DNA of 64,000 nt from Flavihumibacter fluminis (GTDB lineage Bacteria > Bacteroidota > Bacteroidia > Chitinophagales > Chitinophagaceae): positions 310,001 to 374,000 of the forward strand of contig NZ_JAKEVY010000003.1 of assembly GCF_021491375.1 (NCBI RefSeq), in the 5' to 3' direction. The position numbers and the translations under genes were made by a program. The notes under the pieces were generated by a model that saw nothing but the letters and a program-made list of their open reading frames with translations, was not told where the DNA came from and ran no database searches. Below are positions 1-8,712 of this stretch, in pieces (position 1 is the first letter of the stretch; each line of letters begins with the position of its first letter).

Positions 1-106
1 GGATCTGTTTGGTTCGGTCTGTTCCAAACAGATTTTTAATCCCGAGATAACGCAGGTATTTTTTGGTAGGCTTGGTGATGGCGGTTTCAATGGTCTTGCG
101 TATCAT
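1..106 (-). CDS. N-terminal fragment of an unidentified protein (runs off the window)
   Basis: An ATG at 106 opens a minus-strand frame that stays open to base 1, giving 35 residues beginning MIRKTIETAITKP. The piece is rich in Lys, Arg and Thr and has no signal peptide. It lies just downstream of the hairpin terminator of the next minus-strand gene, so it would have its own promoter in the short 107-130 gap or be read through. The fragment is too short to assign a family. The call rests on the open frame, natural-looking codon use and the gap that would otherwise be unexplained. Confidence 0.4.
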   Translation of the reverse strand, partial: MIRKTIETAITKPTKKYLRYLGIKNLFGTDRTKQI

Positions 107-125
107 GAAACAACGAATTCAAAGT

Positions 126-157
126 AAAAAAAAGCGACCCGCCATGCGAGCCGCTTT
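126..157 (-). terminator. Rho-independent terminator of the 182-844 lipoprotein gene
   Basis: On the minus strand, 24 bases after the stop codon, AAAGCGGCTCGC and GCGGGTCGCTTT form a 12-bp stem (two G-T wobbles) around a 3-base loop. A run of T follows directly (130 down to 126). Stem, loop and T tract all fit an intrinsic terminator. Confidence 0.85.
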
Positions 158-181
158 AAAAATACAATATATCGTGCGTTA

Positions 182-844
182 TCAGTTTACATCTTTGCAG
201 GTGCATTCGTCACAACAGCCGGTGCTGTAGGTCATATTGTAATACCAGCGACCCTGGGTTCTGATAGGCCCGTCTGCAAGGCAGTTCCCACCCCATGCAG
301 TTTCGCCTTTCTTTTTAGCAATTGCGTCTACATGAACATATACATACAGACCCTTGCCACTGCAATCCAATTTACCAGAGGTTTTGATAGAGGAGAAAGG
401 AATAGTTACGGTATACCAGGTATAAGAAGGATCCACTTTTAACTTATATGGAAACTGGCCAGGGATCGGAGTTCCTTTATTGGTTTGAGGAAGATCCACC
501 AGGTTGTCACCAACCCAGATTTTCACGTTTTCAGATACATCCTGAAATCCTTCCAGAGAATTGATAATTACATACAGATTGTTTTCGTCATTTCCGATAA
601 CCACTTTTCCGGTATTGATGGTTTGTCCGGCCCACAGACAAAAATCCCGGGTTTTACAGAAGGTAATTGCACTGGCCGAATTGGAAGCAGTTCCAACCAC
701 ACCTTCCATACTAGAAAAAGAATTTGCTCTTTCCGTTCCATTATCCGGCTCAGCGGATTTCTGACAGGAACTAATAAAGAATACAGATGCCGTTACGGCG
801 AAAAGGGCAATAGTGCCGCGCATGAAAGCAGGAAATAGTCGCAT
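182..844 (-). CDS. Orphan exported lipoprotein with a cysteine-rich C-terminus
   Basis: A 220-residue protein starting MRLFPAFMRG, with a hydrophobic segment at about residues 10-26 ending in a lipobox (FFISSC), so it is probably a lipoprotein exported across the inner membrane. The mature part is beta-rich and carries several cysteines. It ends with a compact cluster (GCCDECTCKDVN) of a kind that can form disulfides or bind metal. I do not recognise a named domain. The gene stands alone, with a strong terminator downstream and a 239-bp gap upstream that must hold its promoter. A second Met at residue 8 is a possible alternative start. Function unknown. Confidence 0.8.
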   Translation of the reverse strand: MRLFPAFMRGTIALFAVTASVFFISSCQKSAEPDNGTERANSFSSMEGVVGTASNSASAITFCKTRDFCLWAGQTINTGKVVIGNDENNLYVIINSLEGFQDVSENVKIWVGDNLVDLPQTNKGTPIPGQFPYKLKVDPSYTWYTVTIPFSSIKTSGKLDCSGKGLYVYVHVDAIAKKKGETAWGGNCLADGPIRTQGRWYYNMTYSTGCCDECTCKDVN

Positions 845-1083
845 AACATTTGATGTTTAGAGTGTTTAATAGAATAGCTCTCAAGGCTATTGGAAGGGTA
901 GGTATTCAACGGATAGCGACTGTCTCAGGATGCCAAACTCAAATTAGGGTTTCCCTACTGGGGTTACTGGGTAAAATAAACCTGATCGCTAAGCAAATAC
1001 AAATTCTTAATATGTCCTAGTAATTTGATAAACTTTCGATAGAATGTAACAGGATCAAGTAATTTTACGTTTCTGAATTCGCA
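845..1083. other. Divergent intergenic region
   Basis: This gap separates the minus-strand lipoprotein gene from the plus-strand LysE gene, so it must hold two promoters. It contains a 6-bp inverted repeat, AATAGC (873-878) and GCTATT (886-891), in the leader of the lipoprotein gene. No open frame of note and no recognisable operator were seen. Confidence 0.5.
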
Positions 1084-1722
1084 ATGATTGACGCACTGAT
1101 TAAAGGATTGGCACTGGGGAGCATTCTGGCATTATCCGTCGGACCTGTCATTTTTACCATTATCAAACAAAGTTTGAACAATGGCAGAGAGGGCGGGTTC
1201 AGTTTTGTGGCGGGGGTTTGGCTCAGTGATATCCTGTTGATCGTTATCAGTAATGCGTTTTCAGAGTGGGTGAAGGCCCTGCTCCAGTACAAGCAGGCAA
1301 TAGGCTATATAGGCAGTGTATTCCTGATTGGGATGGGGCTTTTTTATCTTTTTCTTAAAAAAGTACAACTGGCTCAGCAGGCAAATGGGGAGGAGCAACG
1401 TTTTCGTAAAAGAGACATGGCCAGGATTTTCACTTCTGGATTTTTAATCAACAGCCTCAATCCGAGTGTGCTGCTTTTCTGGCTGATCAATGCTACTACT
1501 TTTGCGCTGACGCATTCCTTCCGCGATCGTGTTTTGATCTTTACTGTGTGCATGTTATTCAATATGCTGGCAGATGCGTTGAAAGTACTACTGGCTGGGA
1601 AACTTCGTAAAAAATTGACCCTCCACAACCTTTCCCTCGTAAATAAAATTTCGGGTGTAATATTGGTGGGATTTGGTGTTGCATTGTTATGGGGCATCGC
1701 ATTTCACCTGGAGACTGTCTGA
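1084..1722 (+). CDS. LysE/RhtB family amino-acid exporter
   Basis: A 212-residue polytopic membrane protein with about six hydrophobic segments. The N-terminal motif (GLALGSILALSVGPVIFTII) is the classic LysE signature with its conserved GP in the first membrane span, and a second half follows after a basic loop (about residues 95-115). Members export amino acids or related small metabolites, driven by the proton gradient. Substrate cannot be told from sequence. The ATG at 1084 is the natural start. The gene ends 15 bases before the next gene on the same strand, so the two may be co-transcribed. Confidence 0.9.
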   Translation: MIDALIKGLALGSILALSVGPVIFTIIKQSLNNGREGGFSFVAGVWLSDILLIVISNAFSEWVKALLQYKQAIGYIGSVFLIGMGLFYLFLKKVQLAQQANGEEQRFRKRDMARIFTSGFLINSLNPSVLLFWLINATTFALTHSFRDRVLIFTVCMLFNMLADALKVLLAGKLRKKLTLHNLSLVNKISGVILVGFGVALLWGIAFHLETV

Positions 1723-1737
1723 ACCTAAATTGATTCC

Positions 1738-2301
1738 ATGCGCGGTTTATTTATTTTGTTAGCAGTTTTGGCTGCTTCTTATTCCGGCTTCAGCCAGATG
1801 AGCGATTTCATTTCGCTCAAAAGAACCAATAACCGCCATGTAGCCAGTTACTTCAAAGGAAGCAGGATTGAATTACAGCATGTCAATGGCCAGGTTATCA
1901 GTGGCCCGATTGAAGATGTAAGAAATGACTCTGTCTTCGTAAGGCAGTGGCATATTGTTAGTTATATCACTCAACTGGGTACTTCCAAAGTGGATACACT
2001 TGGTTCCATGGTTTATGGATTTCATTACCAGGAAATCTTTCGGATTTTTCATGATAAAAGACAAAGCTGGGGTTTTGTCAGAAATGGAGCCATTTTTATG
2101 ATTGGCGGAGTTGGTTATATAGTATTGAATGTCTTAAATGGCTGGTATCGAAAAGAACCAATTGGAGATGCAGATAACCTGAAATCCCTTGCTATTGCCG
2201 GTGGAGTTGCCGGCGGCGGTTTTTTATTGAATCGCCTGCATCGGTACCGCGAAAAAAATGGCAAAAAGTATAAGATCAATTATGTAAAGATGACAAACTG
2301 A
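1738..2301 (+). CDS. Exported or membrane protein of unknown function
   Basis: A 187-residue protein with a signal peptide (residues 1-19, ending GFSQ). It then has a predicted beta-rich region of about 90 residues containing a repeated 'G-x-I-x-D-V-R-x-D-S-V-F-V' style segment, and two hydrophobic stretches near residues 117-133 and 153-168. A basic tail closes it (HRYREKNGKKYKINYVKMTN). Similar small proteins occur widely in Bacteroidota without a known role. It lies 15 bases after the LysE gene and before mtgA, on the same strand. Confidence 0.75.
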   Translation: MRGLFILLAVLAASYSGFSQMSDFISLKRTNNRHVASYFKGSRIELQHVNGQVISGPIEDVRNDSVFVRQWHIVSYITQLGTSKVDTLGSMVYGFHYQEIFRIFHDKRQSWGFVRNGAIFMIGGVGYIVLNVLNGWYRKEPIGDADNLKSLAIAGGVAGGGFLLNRLHRYREKNGKKYKINYVKMTN

Positions 2302-2353
2302 GCAGCCATCTCATTTTCCCTATATTGCAGCCGCAACAATTTTTGGATCTTTC

Positions 2354-3067
2354 GTGAAGACAAAAGGATTAATCCCCCGCATAGGCCGATTTCTTAAAAA
2401 ATTACTGCTCATCCTGGTGATTGGGCAATTCCTCTATATCCTCCTGCTGAAATGGATCAATCCTCCCATTACTGTTACACAACTTTCCAACTGGGTGAGT
2501 GGCTACGGACTAAAAAGGGATTATGTAGATTTTGAGGAAATGTCTTACTATGCAAAACTGGCGGTTATTTCATCCGAAGACCAGTTGTTTGCCGACCATT
2601 CTGGCTTTGATTGGAAAAGCATCGAAAAGGCGATGAAGTACAATGAGAAAAAACCCAACCGGGTTCGTGGAGCCAGTACCATCAGTCAGCAGGTTGCAAA
2701 AAATGTATTTCTATGGCAGGGCCGATCCTGGATCCGGAAAGGACTGGAAACCTATTTTACCTTTATGATTGAATTGATCTGGGGTAAAAAGCGAATCCTG
2801 GAAATGTATCTTAATGTGAGTGAAATGGGCCCCGGCATCTTTGGAATTGAAGCAGCATCACAGGCCTATTTCAAAAAACCCGCTTCCAAACTGAATAAAT
2901 CGGAAGCAGCGCGAATAGCGGCCTGCTTGCCAAGCCCCAAAAAATACAAAGTGCAGCCCGCCAGTAAATATGTAGCAGGCAGGGGCTGGATCATCCAGCG
3001 TCAGATGAGTAATCTGGCAGGCGATGAAGAAATCAAAGCAATTATCGGCACCAATTCCAAAAATTAA
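2354..3067 (+). CDS. mtgA: Monofunctional peptidoglycan glycosyltransferase
   Basis: A GT51 enzyme that polymerises lipid II into glycan strands at the outer face of the inner membrane. It is 237 residues long, normal for MtgA. One membrane anchor (about residues 17-33) is followed by the GT51 motifs: EDQLFADHSGFDW with the catalytic Glu75, GASTISQQVAKN (106-117), and the downstream KKRILEMYLN motif. There is no transpeptidase domain. The start is GTG at 2354, since no ATG lies in frame before the membrane anchor. It ends exactly where the convergent GT39 gene ends (3067/3068). Confidence 0.93.
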   Translation: MKTKGLIPRIGRFLKKLLLILVIGQFLYILLLKWINPPITVTQLSNWVSGYGLKRDYVDFEEMSYYAKLAVISSEDQLFADHSGFDWKSIEKAMKYNEKKPNRVRGASTISQQVAKNVFLWQGRSWIRKGLETYFTFMIELIWGKKRILEMYLNVSEMGPGIFGIEAASQAYFKKPASKLNKSEAARIAACLPSPKKYKVQPASKYVAGRGWIIQRQMSNLAGDEEIKAIIGTNSKN

Positions 3068-4753
3068 TCAGTTGACCTCTATTACTATAGCCGGACTATT
3101 CTGAGAATACAGATTGGGCAAGGAAGTTGCAATCCCCAATTTCATGATATACTCACCCGGCTGCAGTGAAATATTCTCTGTGCTGGTCAATGTCAGCGTA
3201 TTTTCCTGAATTGGCGAGGCTGTGAGTGTTAAACGCTGTACCATAGATTTACCCACAAATAGGTCAGCTACCAATTGATTGGGTTGGCCTGAATTCTTCA
3301 GCAATTGCTTCAACTCATTTATGGAGTGTTTATCTACTTGAACAGATAGTTGTACTGGTTGCCCTTTTTTAAAACCATCAGATTTGTCCGACAGGCTTAA
3401 TCTGATATGGGAAAAGGATTGGAGTTTGTCAATGACCAGCGCAGGGGTGATTCCTCTTGGTGTTGGAATTTCAAATGAGTTATCAATTGTTCCCAGGTCT
3501 TTGTCTACTACCAGTACTTTTCTGCTCTGCCATTCTTTTTCAATGGGCCAGAAATTGTAATTGTTCCTGCGGTAATAGGTGGTATTGATAGCAAAACTGG
3601 TATCTCCTGAATAAAACCAGTATTTGGAAGGACGCTGATAACTGTTCAGGAATACCACCGGCAGGCCATTTGATTTCTCTTTGATGGCTTTGACCCATTC
3701 CCGGTTTCCATGCATTTCATCCTTGAATATGCGGGTAAGACCAGAAATATCTGTCAGCATGTATACCCTTACCAGTACCACTAATACCAGTGAAGGTACC
3801 AGCAGTTTGAAGATCCACTTGCGCTGGGATAGGTTTTCGGTTATCCATGCATGTGAAAGTATAATAACGGGAATCAGTGCCGGAACCGTCCAGTTGGCTT
3901 CCACCCTGCCTTTAAGTGTGCTGATCAGAAAGAAGCCATAAAATCCCCACATACTCCACTGAAGAGCACGTGCCAGCAGGTCAGTTGTTTTATACCTGTT
4001 GGCTGCTCTTAATAACAGGAATCCGATTAAGGGTCCCGCCAGCAGAATCTGGCCGGCCACATATTCCAGTGTGAAGGCAAATTCAAAAGCAGGTGCGTTT
4101 CTTTCTTTGAGGTGATAAGACACGGAAGGGAAATCATGCTGGTATTGCCAGTATAAATGCGGAAAGAAAAGCAGCACACCAGCAAGTACGGCTACCCAGG
4201 CCCGTGCGTTCAGTACAAGTTTCCAATTGCTGAACAAGGTAAATAATATGATAAGTATTCCGTGGTATTTACTGTAAAGCATACCAGCCATCACGATTCC
4301 AAGGAGCAGTCCCTGTAACCAGCTGTTCTGATTTAAGAAACGTTTGTATTGCCAGAAAAACAGCGTGGTAAAAAATGTAAGTGGAATATCCGGTACGGCA
4401 AGAATGCCTCCAATTTGAAGAACACCCATGGAGGCGGTCAGTGCATAAAACAGGAGATCATCTTTTTTGATCAGCAGCTGGTGTACCAGCCAGAGCGTGG
4501 CGGTATTCATGAGTGCCATCATCAGGCGAACACCTAGTTCATTTGGAAAAATCAGGTAGCCCAGTTTTATCAGCACCGCGATCATGGGTGGATGATCAAA
4601 ATACCCCCAGGCAGGATATTGGCTGTAAACCCAATAATAGGCTTCATCATGCAACAGCTCGGTGCCGTAGGACTGAACCAGGTTGATGATCAACCAGCCG
4701 ATATAAAACCAGGCAGCCGGCCGACTGCGAATGGAAGAAGTCAATACGTTCAT
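3068..4753 (-). CDS. GT39-type membrane glycosyltransferase (ArnT/PMT family)
   Basis: A polytopic membrane protein of 561 residues. The N-terminal periplasmic motif (DEAYYWVYSQ, then GYFDHPPMI) is the signature of the PMT_2/ArnT fold, whose members use a polyprenyl-phosphate sugar as donor. About ten hydrophobic segments fill residues 10-340, and a soluble C-terminal domain follows. The acceptor (protein, lipid A or another glycan) cannot be deduced. I start at the ATG at 4753; an upstream TTG at 4774 would add seven residues. It lies 33 bases after the NadR-like gene on the same strand and may be the last gene of that operon. Confidence 0.85.
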   Translation of the reverse strand: MNVLTSSIRSRPAAWFYIGWLIINLVQSYGTELLHDEAYYWVYSQYPAWGYFDHPPMIAVLIKLGYLIFPNELGVRLMMALMNTATLWLVHQLLIKKDDLLFYALTASMGVLQIGGILAVPDIPLTFFTTLFFWQYKRFLNQNSWLQGLLLGIVMAGMLYSKYHGILIILFTLFSNWKLVLNARAWVAVLAGVLLFFPHLYWQYQHDFPSVSYHLKERNAPAFEFAFTLEYVAGQILLAGPLIGFLLLRAANRYKTTDLLARALQWSMWGFYGFFLISTLKGRVEANWTVPALIPVIILSHAWITENLSQRKWIFKLLVPSLVLVVLVRVYMLTDISGLTRIFKDEMHGNREWVKAIKEKSNGLPVVFLNSYQRPSKYWFYSGDTSFAINTTYYRRNNYNFWPIEKEWQSRKVLVVDKDLGTIDNSFEIPTPRGITPALVIDKLQSFSHIRLSLSDKSDGFKKGQPVQLSVQVDKHSINELKQLLKNSGQPNQLVADLFVGKSMVQRLTLTASPIQENTLTLTSTENISLQPGEYIMKLGIATSLPNLYSQNSPAIVIEVN

Positions 4754-4786
4754 GCTGCATGCTTTCAACCACAAAAATAGGGGAGC

Positions 4787-5344
4787 TTAGCCGGCAAGCA
4801 AGTTATCTATTATGCGGATTGCCGTATTTGTGCGGTCTTTTCCAAGTCCGGATACTATGGACCAACCGGTAGATTGCCTTTGCAGTATGTCATAATAATG
4901 CTGAAATAATTTATTCCGGCGTTCCAGATCGGGATATTCACGAAGTTTATCATAGGTCCAGGGCAGGTCTGTCTGCATTAACAGGTAATGATCATATTTC
5001 CGCCTTACCACTTCATTCAGGATAAAAGGATCACATTTTTCAAAAACAAACTCCGACCAAACCTGCATCACCATCATATCTGTATCTACAAACAGGATGG
5101 ATGGCTGATTACCAGAGGCTTCCTGCAGCGCCTGGCTTGTTTGTTCTTCCAGTTCCAGCTGTCCCTTGGCGATGGTGACCAGATCTTCATAGGTATAGGG
5201 ACGATTCAGCTCAGCCAGGAATTCTCGAGCATATTCCGGTACCCAGGCGGTTGGGAAATCATTGGCATAATGCTGTGAGAGTTCCTGTGAGAGGGTGCTT
5301 TTTCCTGTTGACTCAGGGCCCACTATCACAATTTTCTTCATCAT
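4787..5344 (-). CDS. NadR-like nicotinamide riboside kinase (AAA domain only)
   Basis: A 185-residue P-loop kinase with Walker A GPESTGKS (residues 9-16) and the NadR-type segment PEYAREFL. This matches the C-terminal ribosylnicotinamide kinase domain of NadR. The NMN adenylyltransferase domain and the helix-turn-helix of enterobacterial NadR are absent. Expected reaction: ATP-dependent phosphorylation of nicotinamide riboside to NMN. Its start overlaps the pnuC stop (TAATG), which signals translational coupling. That linkage to the riboside transporter makes NAD salvage the best reading. Confidence 0.88.
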   Translation of the reverse strand: MMKKIVIVGPESTGKSTLSQELSQHYANDFPTAWVPEYAREFLAELNRPYTYEDLVTIAKGQLELEEQTSQALQEASGNQPSILFVDTDMMVMQVWSEFVFEKCDPFILNEVVRRKYDHYLLMQTDLPWTYDKLREYPDLERRNKLFQHYYDILQRQSTGWSIVSGLGKDRTNTAIRIIDNLLAG

Positions 5345-5973
5345 TAGGTCGGCAATTTACTGCTTTGACTTTTACGTTTCCAAGATTGGAGTCCGGAAAT
5401 GGCCATCAGGGTAAGAATCACAAACTGAAAGCCTGTGAATACATATCCCTTTGAAAAGTAGAGAGGCACGGATGTAATATCTGTAATGATCCACCAGTAC
5501 CAGCTTTCCACTTTTTTCCTCGCCATCAGCCACATACCTGTGTAGGCACTGGCGCTGGCAAAGGCATCCGCCCAGGGAATAGCTTCCGGGGCGAATTCTT
5601 TTTTCAACCAGGTCAGACTAACGTAAAGAACTGCATAGAAGAACAGAAAAAACAGGATCTGGTTCAGCCAGTCGCGCCGATTGGACCGCGTAATGCTAAG
5701 TTCCGGCCGGTGATCCGGTGTTTTTTTTGCCCATAACCACCAGCCATATATGCTCATGATGGTATAGTAAAGGTTAACGCTTGCCTCACCATATAAATGT
5801 CCTTTGACGCTCAGGTAGATAAAAATGGTGGTGCTGATCAGGCCAATCGGGTACAGTAGAATATTTTCATTCCGGCTGTAAAACACACTTGCAATACCGG
5901 TAATGACGGCAATGAATTCAAGTGCGGATGTTTGCATCAGACCAGTCAGGAATTGCTCCCAGATTGTTTCCAT
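5344..5973 (-). CDS. pnuC: PnuC-type nicotinamide riboside transporter
   Basis: A 209-residue membrane protein with about seven hydrophobic segments, matching PnuC in length and pattern. Recognisable motifs include GLISTTIFIYLSVKGHLYGEA, YGWWLW and the late WYWWIITDI segment that lines the substrate path. PnuC proteins take up vitamins by facilitated diffusion and trap them by phosphorylation. Here the next gene is a NadR-like kinase with an overlapping start, so nicotinamide riboside is the likely substrate rather than thiamine. Only 46 bp separate its start from the divergent gene at 6020, so both promoters are packed into that gap. Confidence 0.92.
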   Translation of the reverse strand: METIWEQFLTGLMQTSALEFIAVITGIASVFYSRNENILLYPIGLISTTIFIYLSVKGHLYGEASVNLYYTIMSIYGWWLWAKKTPDHRPELSITRSNRRDWLNQILFFLFFYAVLYVSLTWLKKEFAPEAIPWADAFASASAYTGMWLMARKKVESWYWWIITDITSVPLYFSKGYVFTGFQFVILTLMAISGLQSWKRKSQSSKLPT

Positions 5974-6019
5974 CCCTTAAAAATGCGTCAGAATTTTTAG
6001 ATTGCCGGAAATTGTTTGC

Positions 6020-7150
6020 ATGAAAATAGCTGTTTTAGGGGCTGGTATGGTTGGCAGAACGATCGCGGTAGACCTATCTGATCGCCACGAAGTTTATTCA
6101 TTCGACAGGGATGAGGCAGCCCTGCAACTGCTTCATCGCAAAGCACCTGCTGTAAATACGCAGGTTGCGGATCTCACCAACTTTGCGGCGTATTCTTCCT
6201 TGCTTGAAGAGGTGGATCTGGTGGTAACTGCTGTACCCGGGTTTATGGGTTTTCGTGTACTCGAAGCCGTTATAAACGCTGGGAAATCGGTGGTTGATAT
6301 TTCCTTTTTCCCGGAAGATGCGCTTCAGCTCGATGTGCTTGCAAAATCAAAGGGAGTTACTGTCGTTACAGATTGCGGTGTTGCTCCGGGTATGGGAAAC
6401 CTGATCCTTGGCCGGTACAATGAAGAGATGAAGGTGAACCGGTTTGAGTGTTATGTGGGCGGACTGCCACAAATCCGCAAAAAACCATTTGAATACAAGG
6501 CGCCGTTTTCGCCGGTGGATGTGATTGAAGAGTATACGCGTCCGGCCCGCCAGATGGAAAATGGCCGCATTGTTACCAAACCAGCGCTTTCGGACAGAAG
6601 CCTGATGGATTTTGAGGGTATAGGAACCCTGGAAGCTTTTAATACGGATGGGCTGCGTTCTCTCCTCTTTACCATGGCACATATTCCGGATCTGAAGGAG
6701 CAGACACTTCGTTATCCCGGGCATATAGACTTAATTCAGGCTTTACAGCTGGCAGGGTTTTTTAGTGAGGAAAAGATGGAGATCAATGGGCACCAGGTAC
6801 GTCCGCTTGATTTTAGCTCCGCGCTCTTATTCCGGCAATGGAAATTAGGAGAGGAAGAGGCAGAGTTTACCGTGATGCGGGTGATTGTGGAAGGGGAAAA
6901 GGAAAACCGGCCGATGCGGGTGGAATACAACCTGTTGGATCAGTATGATCCCGTAACGAAAACCTCCTCCATGTCGCGCACAACCGGCTATACCTGCACA
7001 GCTGTTGCGGAACTGGTTGCAACGGGGCAGTTCACAGAAAAGGGAGTGTTTCCACCTGAGTGGGTTGGGCGCCACCCTGTTTGTTTTGAATTTATTCTAC
7101 GATACCTAACCAATAGGGGTGTAAATTGGAAAGCCATTATCAACCATTAA
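6020..7150 (+). CDS. Saccharopine dehydrogenase family oxidoreductase
   Basis: A 376-residue cytosolic NAD(P)-dependent enzyme. It opens with a Rossmann fold, MKIAVLGAGMVG, in which G7-x-G9-x-x-G12 binds the dinucleotide. A catalytic-type segment (DCGVAPGMGN) follows near residue 125, then the Saccharop_dh_C domain. Length and architecture match bacterial LYS9-like or L-lysine dehydrogenase-like proteins. The exact substrate is unknown. The ATG at 6020 is chosen because the Rossmann strand begins there; an upstream TTG at 6002 would add six residues that do not fit the fold. An OsmC gene follows 10 bases later. Confidence 0.88.
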   Translation: MKIAVLGAGMVGRTIAVDLSDRHEVYSFDRDEAALQLLHRKAPAVNTQVADLTNFAAYSSLLEEVDLVVTAVPGFMGFRVLEAVINAGKSVVDISFFPEDALQLDVLAKSKGVTVVTDCGVAPGMGNLILGRYNEEMKVNRFECYVGGLPQIRKKPFEYKAPFSPVDVIEEYTRPARQMENGRIVTKPALSDRSLMDFEGIGTLEAFNTDGLRSLLFTMAHIPDLKEQTLRYPGHIDLIQALQLAGFFSEEKMEINGHQVRPLDFSSALLFRQWKLGEEEAEFTVMRVIVEGEKENRPMRVEYNLLDQYDPVTKTSSMSRTTGYTCTAVAELVATGQFTEKGVFPPEWVGRHPVCFEFILRYLTNRGVNWKAIINH

Positions 7151-7160
7151 AACAATTACT

Positions 7161-7571
7161 ATGATTCGTAAAGCAACTGCCGTTTGGAACGGTTCCGGAA
7201 AAGAAGGAAAAGGACATCTCACCACCCAGAGTGGCGTGTTAAGTGAAACGCAATATTCATTTGGATCCCGCTTTGAAAGCGGTATTGGTACTAACCCGGA
7301 AGAACTGGTAGCCGCGGCACATTCAGGCTGTTTTACCATGAAACTGAGTTTTGTGCTGGGTGAAGCAGGCTTTACCCCCACCTCCCTTGAAACAAGCTGT
7401 GCCATAACTTTTGAGAATGGTGCTGTTACCAAATCGCATCTGACCGTGAAAGGGGTGGTTCCAGGAATCAGTGCAGAACAATTTCAGGCTTGTGTGAAAG
7501 ATGCGGAGCAAAATTGCCCGATCAGCAAATTGTTGAATACTTCCATCAGTTCTGAAGCAACACTTGGATAG
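7161..7571 (+). CDS. osmC: OsmC-type organic hydroperoxide reductase
   Basis: A 136-residue protein of the OsmC/Ohr family, which reduces organic hydroperoxides with a pair of cysteines. Both are visible: Cys57 in AAAHSGCFTM and Cys119 in EQNCPISKLL. The N-terminal WNGSGKEGKGHLTT segment is typical of the OsmC subgroup rather than Ohr. It follows the dehydrogenase gene by 10 bases. Its 3' end overlaps the convergent NRAMP-like gene by 26 bases. Confidence 0.93.
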   Translation: MIRKATAVWNGSGKEGKGHLTTQSGVLSETQYSFGSRFESGIGTNPEELVAAAHSGCFTMKLSFVLGEAGFTPTSLETSCAITFENGAVTKSHLTVKGVVPGISAEQFQACVKDAEQNCPISKLLNTSISSEATLG

Positions 7572-8712
7572 TTGTCCAGGTTAGCAAAGCAGCTATCAAC
7601 CATCCCACAATTTGTAAGCTCCTGGGGTGTTGGTAGCTGCTTTTTTTATTTCCAACAGCTACTAATAAAATAACCAGTGATACCGGAAGGATGATGCCAT
7701 TTATCAGTCCCGCCGCCAATAATAACTGCACTGGCTTTCCCCAGAAGAGAAAAAAAATGGCGGAACTTATTATAAATACTTGTATCCCTTTTTCAGGATG
7801 TTTGTCCAGCCAGGGTAAGTAGCTTCTTGCAAAGGAGATTGAAGTATAAGCTGATCCGAGTACAGATGTTACAGCAGCACACCACATAACGATGCCGAAT
7901 AACCGAAATCCGGTTTCTCCTGCGGCCTGTCTGAATACCTCTGCGGATGGGTTTCCCGATGCAGACAGCAAGCCCCTGCTTGCTACACCCAATGCAGCAA
8001 GAAACAAGAGATAGCGCATTATCGAGGCTGTCAAAATTCCGGTAATGGCTGATCTCCTTACCGACTTCAGCGTGATCTCTTCTGTTTTTGAGGCTTCCAG
8101 TATTCGGTGCGCCCCTGCAAAACAGATATATCCTCCAACGGTTCCTCCCACGATGGTTAGCAATGCTTTGTAATCAAACCGGGTGGGCAGTATAGTTTGA
8201 ATTGCCAGTTCTCCTAGTGGCGGAGCTGATGATACTGCAACATATCCGGTTAATATGATCATACTTATGCCCATCCATTTTACAGCCTGATCCATAAATG
8301 GCAGGGCACGCTGTCTGCTCATCATCAGCAGCAGGATTAATCCTACGGTGATGGCTGCACTTATTCGGTTAGGGATCCCTGTTACCGTTTCTAATCCCAG
8401 TCCCGCTCCTGCAATATTCCCGATATTAAAAGCAAATCCGCCCATTACGATCAGCAGTGCCAGCACTTTCCCTAATCCAGGTAATAATGTATCCGCCACC
8501 TGGTTGGCAGTTTGCCGACGGGCAAAGAGGATCTGCCAGACATTGAGCTGAACACCTATATCCAGCAGGATGGATACCAGAATGATGCAACTGAAGGAAG
8601 CAAGTAACTCCTGTGTGAATACGGTGGTTTGGGTAAGAAAACCCGGACCGATAGCTGAAGTTGCCATCAGGAAAGCTGCTGCCCAGAAGCCGGATGAAGT
8701 TTTATTCTTCAT
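7546..8712 (-). CDS. NRAMP-related transporter of the 5-oxoproline operon (YcsG-like)
   Basis: A 388-residue membrane protein with about eleven hydrophobic segments. It has an NRAMP-like first span (MATSAIGPGFLTQTTVFT) and the GGFAFNIGNIAGAGLGLE motif. Bacillus YcsG, encoded next to ycsF (pxpA), is the closest named relative I recognise, and here the gene overlaps pxpA by 4 bases (ATGA). A role in taking up 5-oxoproline or a related acid is inferred from the operon, not shown by the sequence. Metal transport, as in classical NRAMPs, is the alternative. Confidence 0.87.
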   Translation of the reverse strand: MKNKTSSGFWAAAFLMATSAIGPGFLTQTTVFTQELLASFSCIILVSILLDIGVQLNVWQILFARRQTANQVADTLLPGLGKVLALLIVMGGFAFNIGNIAGAGLGLETVTGIPNRISAAITVGLILLLMMSRQRALPFMDQAVKWMGISMIILTGYVAVSSAPPLGELAIQTILPTRFDYKALLTIVGGTVGGYICFAGAHRILEASKTEEITLKSVRRSAITGILTASIMRYLLFLAALGVASRGLLSASGNPSAEVFRQAAGETGFRLFGIVMWCAAVTSVLGSAYTSISFARSYLPWLDKHPEKGIQVFIISSAIFFLFWGKPVQLLLAAGLINGIILPVSLVILLVAVGNKKSSYQHPRSLQIVGWLIAALLTWTTIQVLLQN

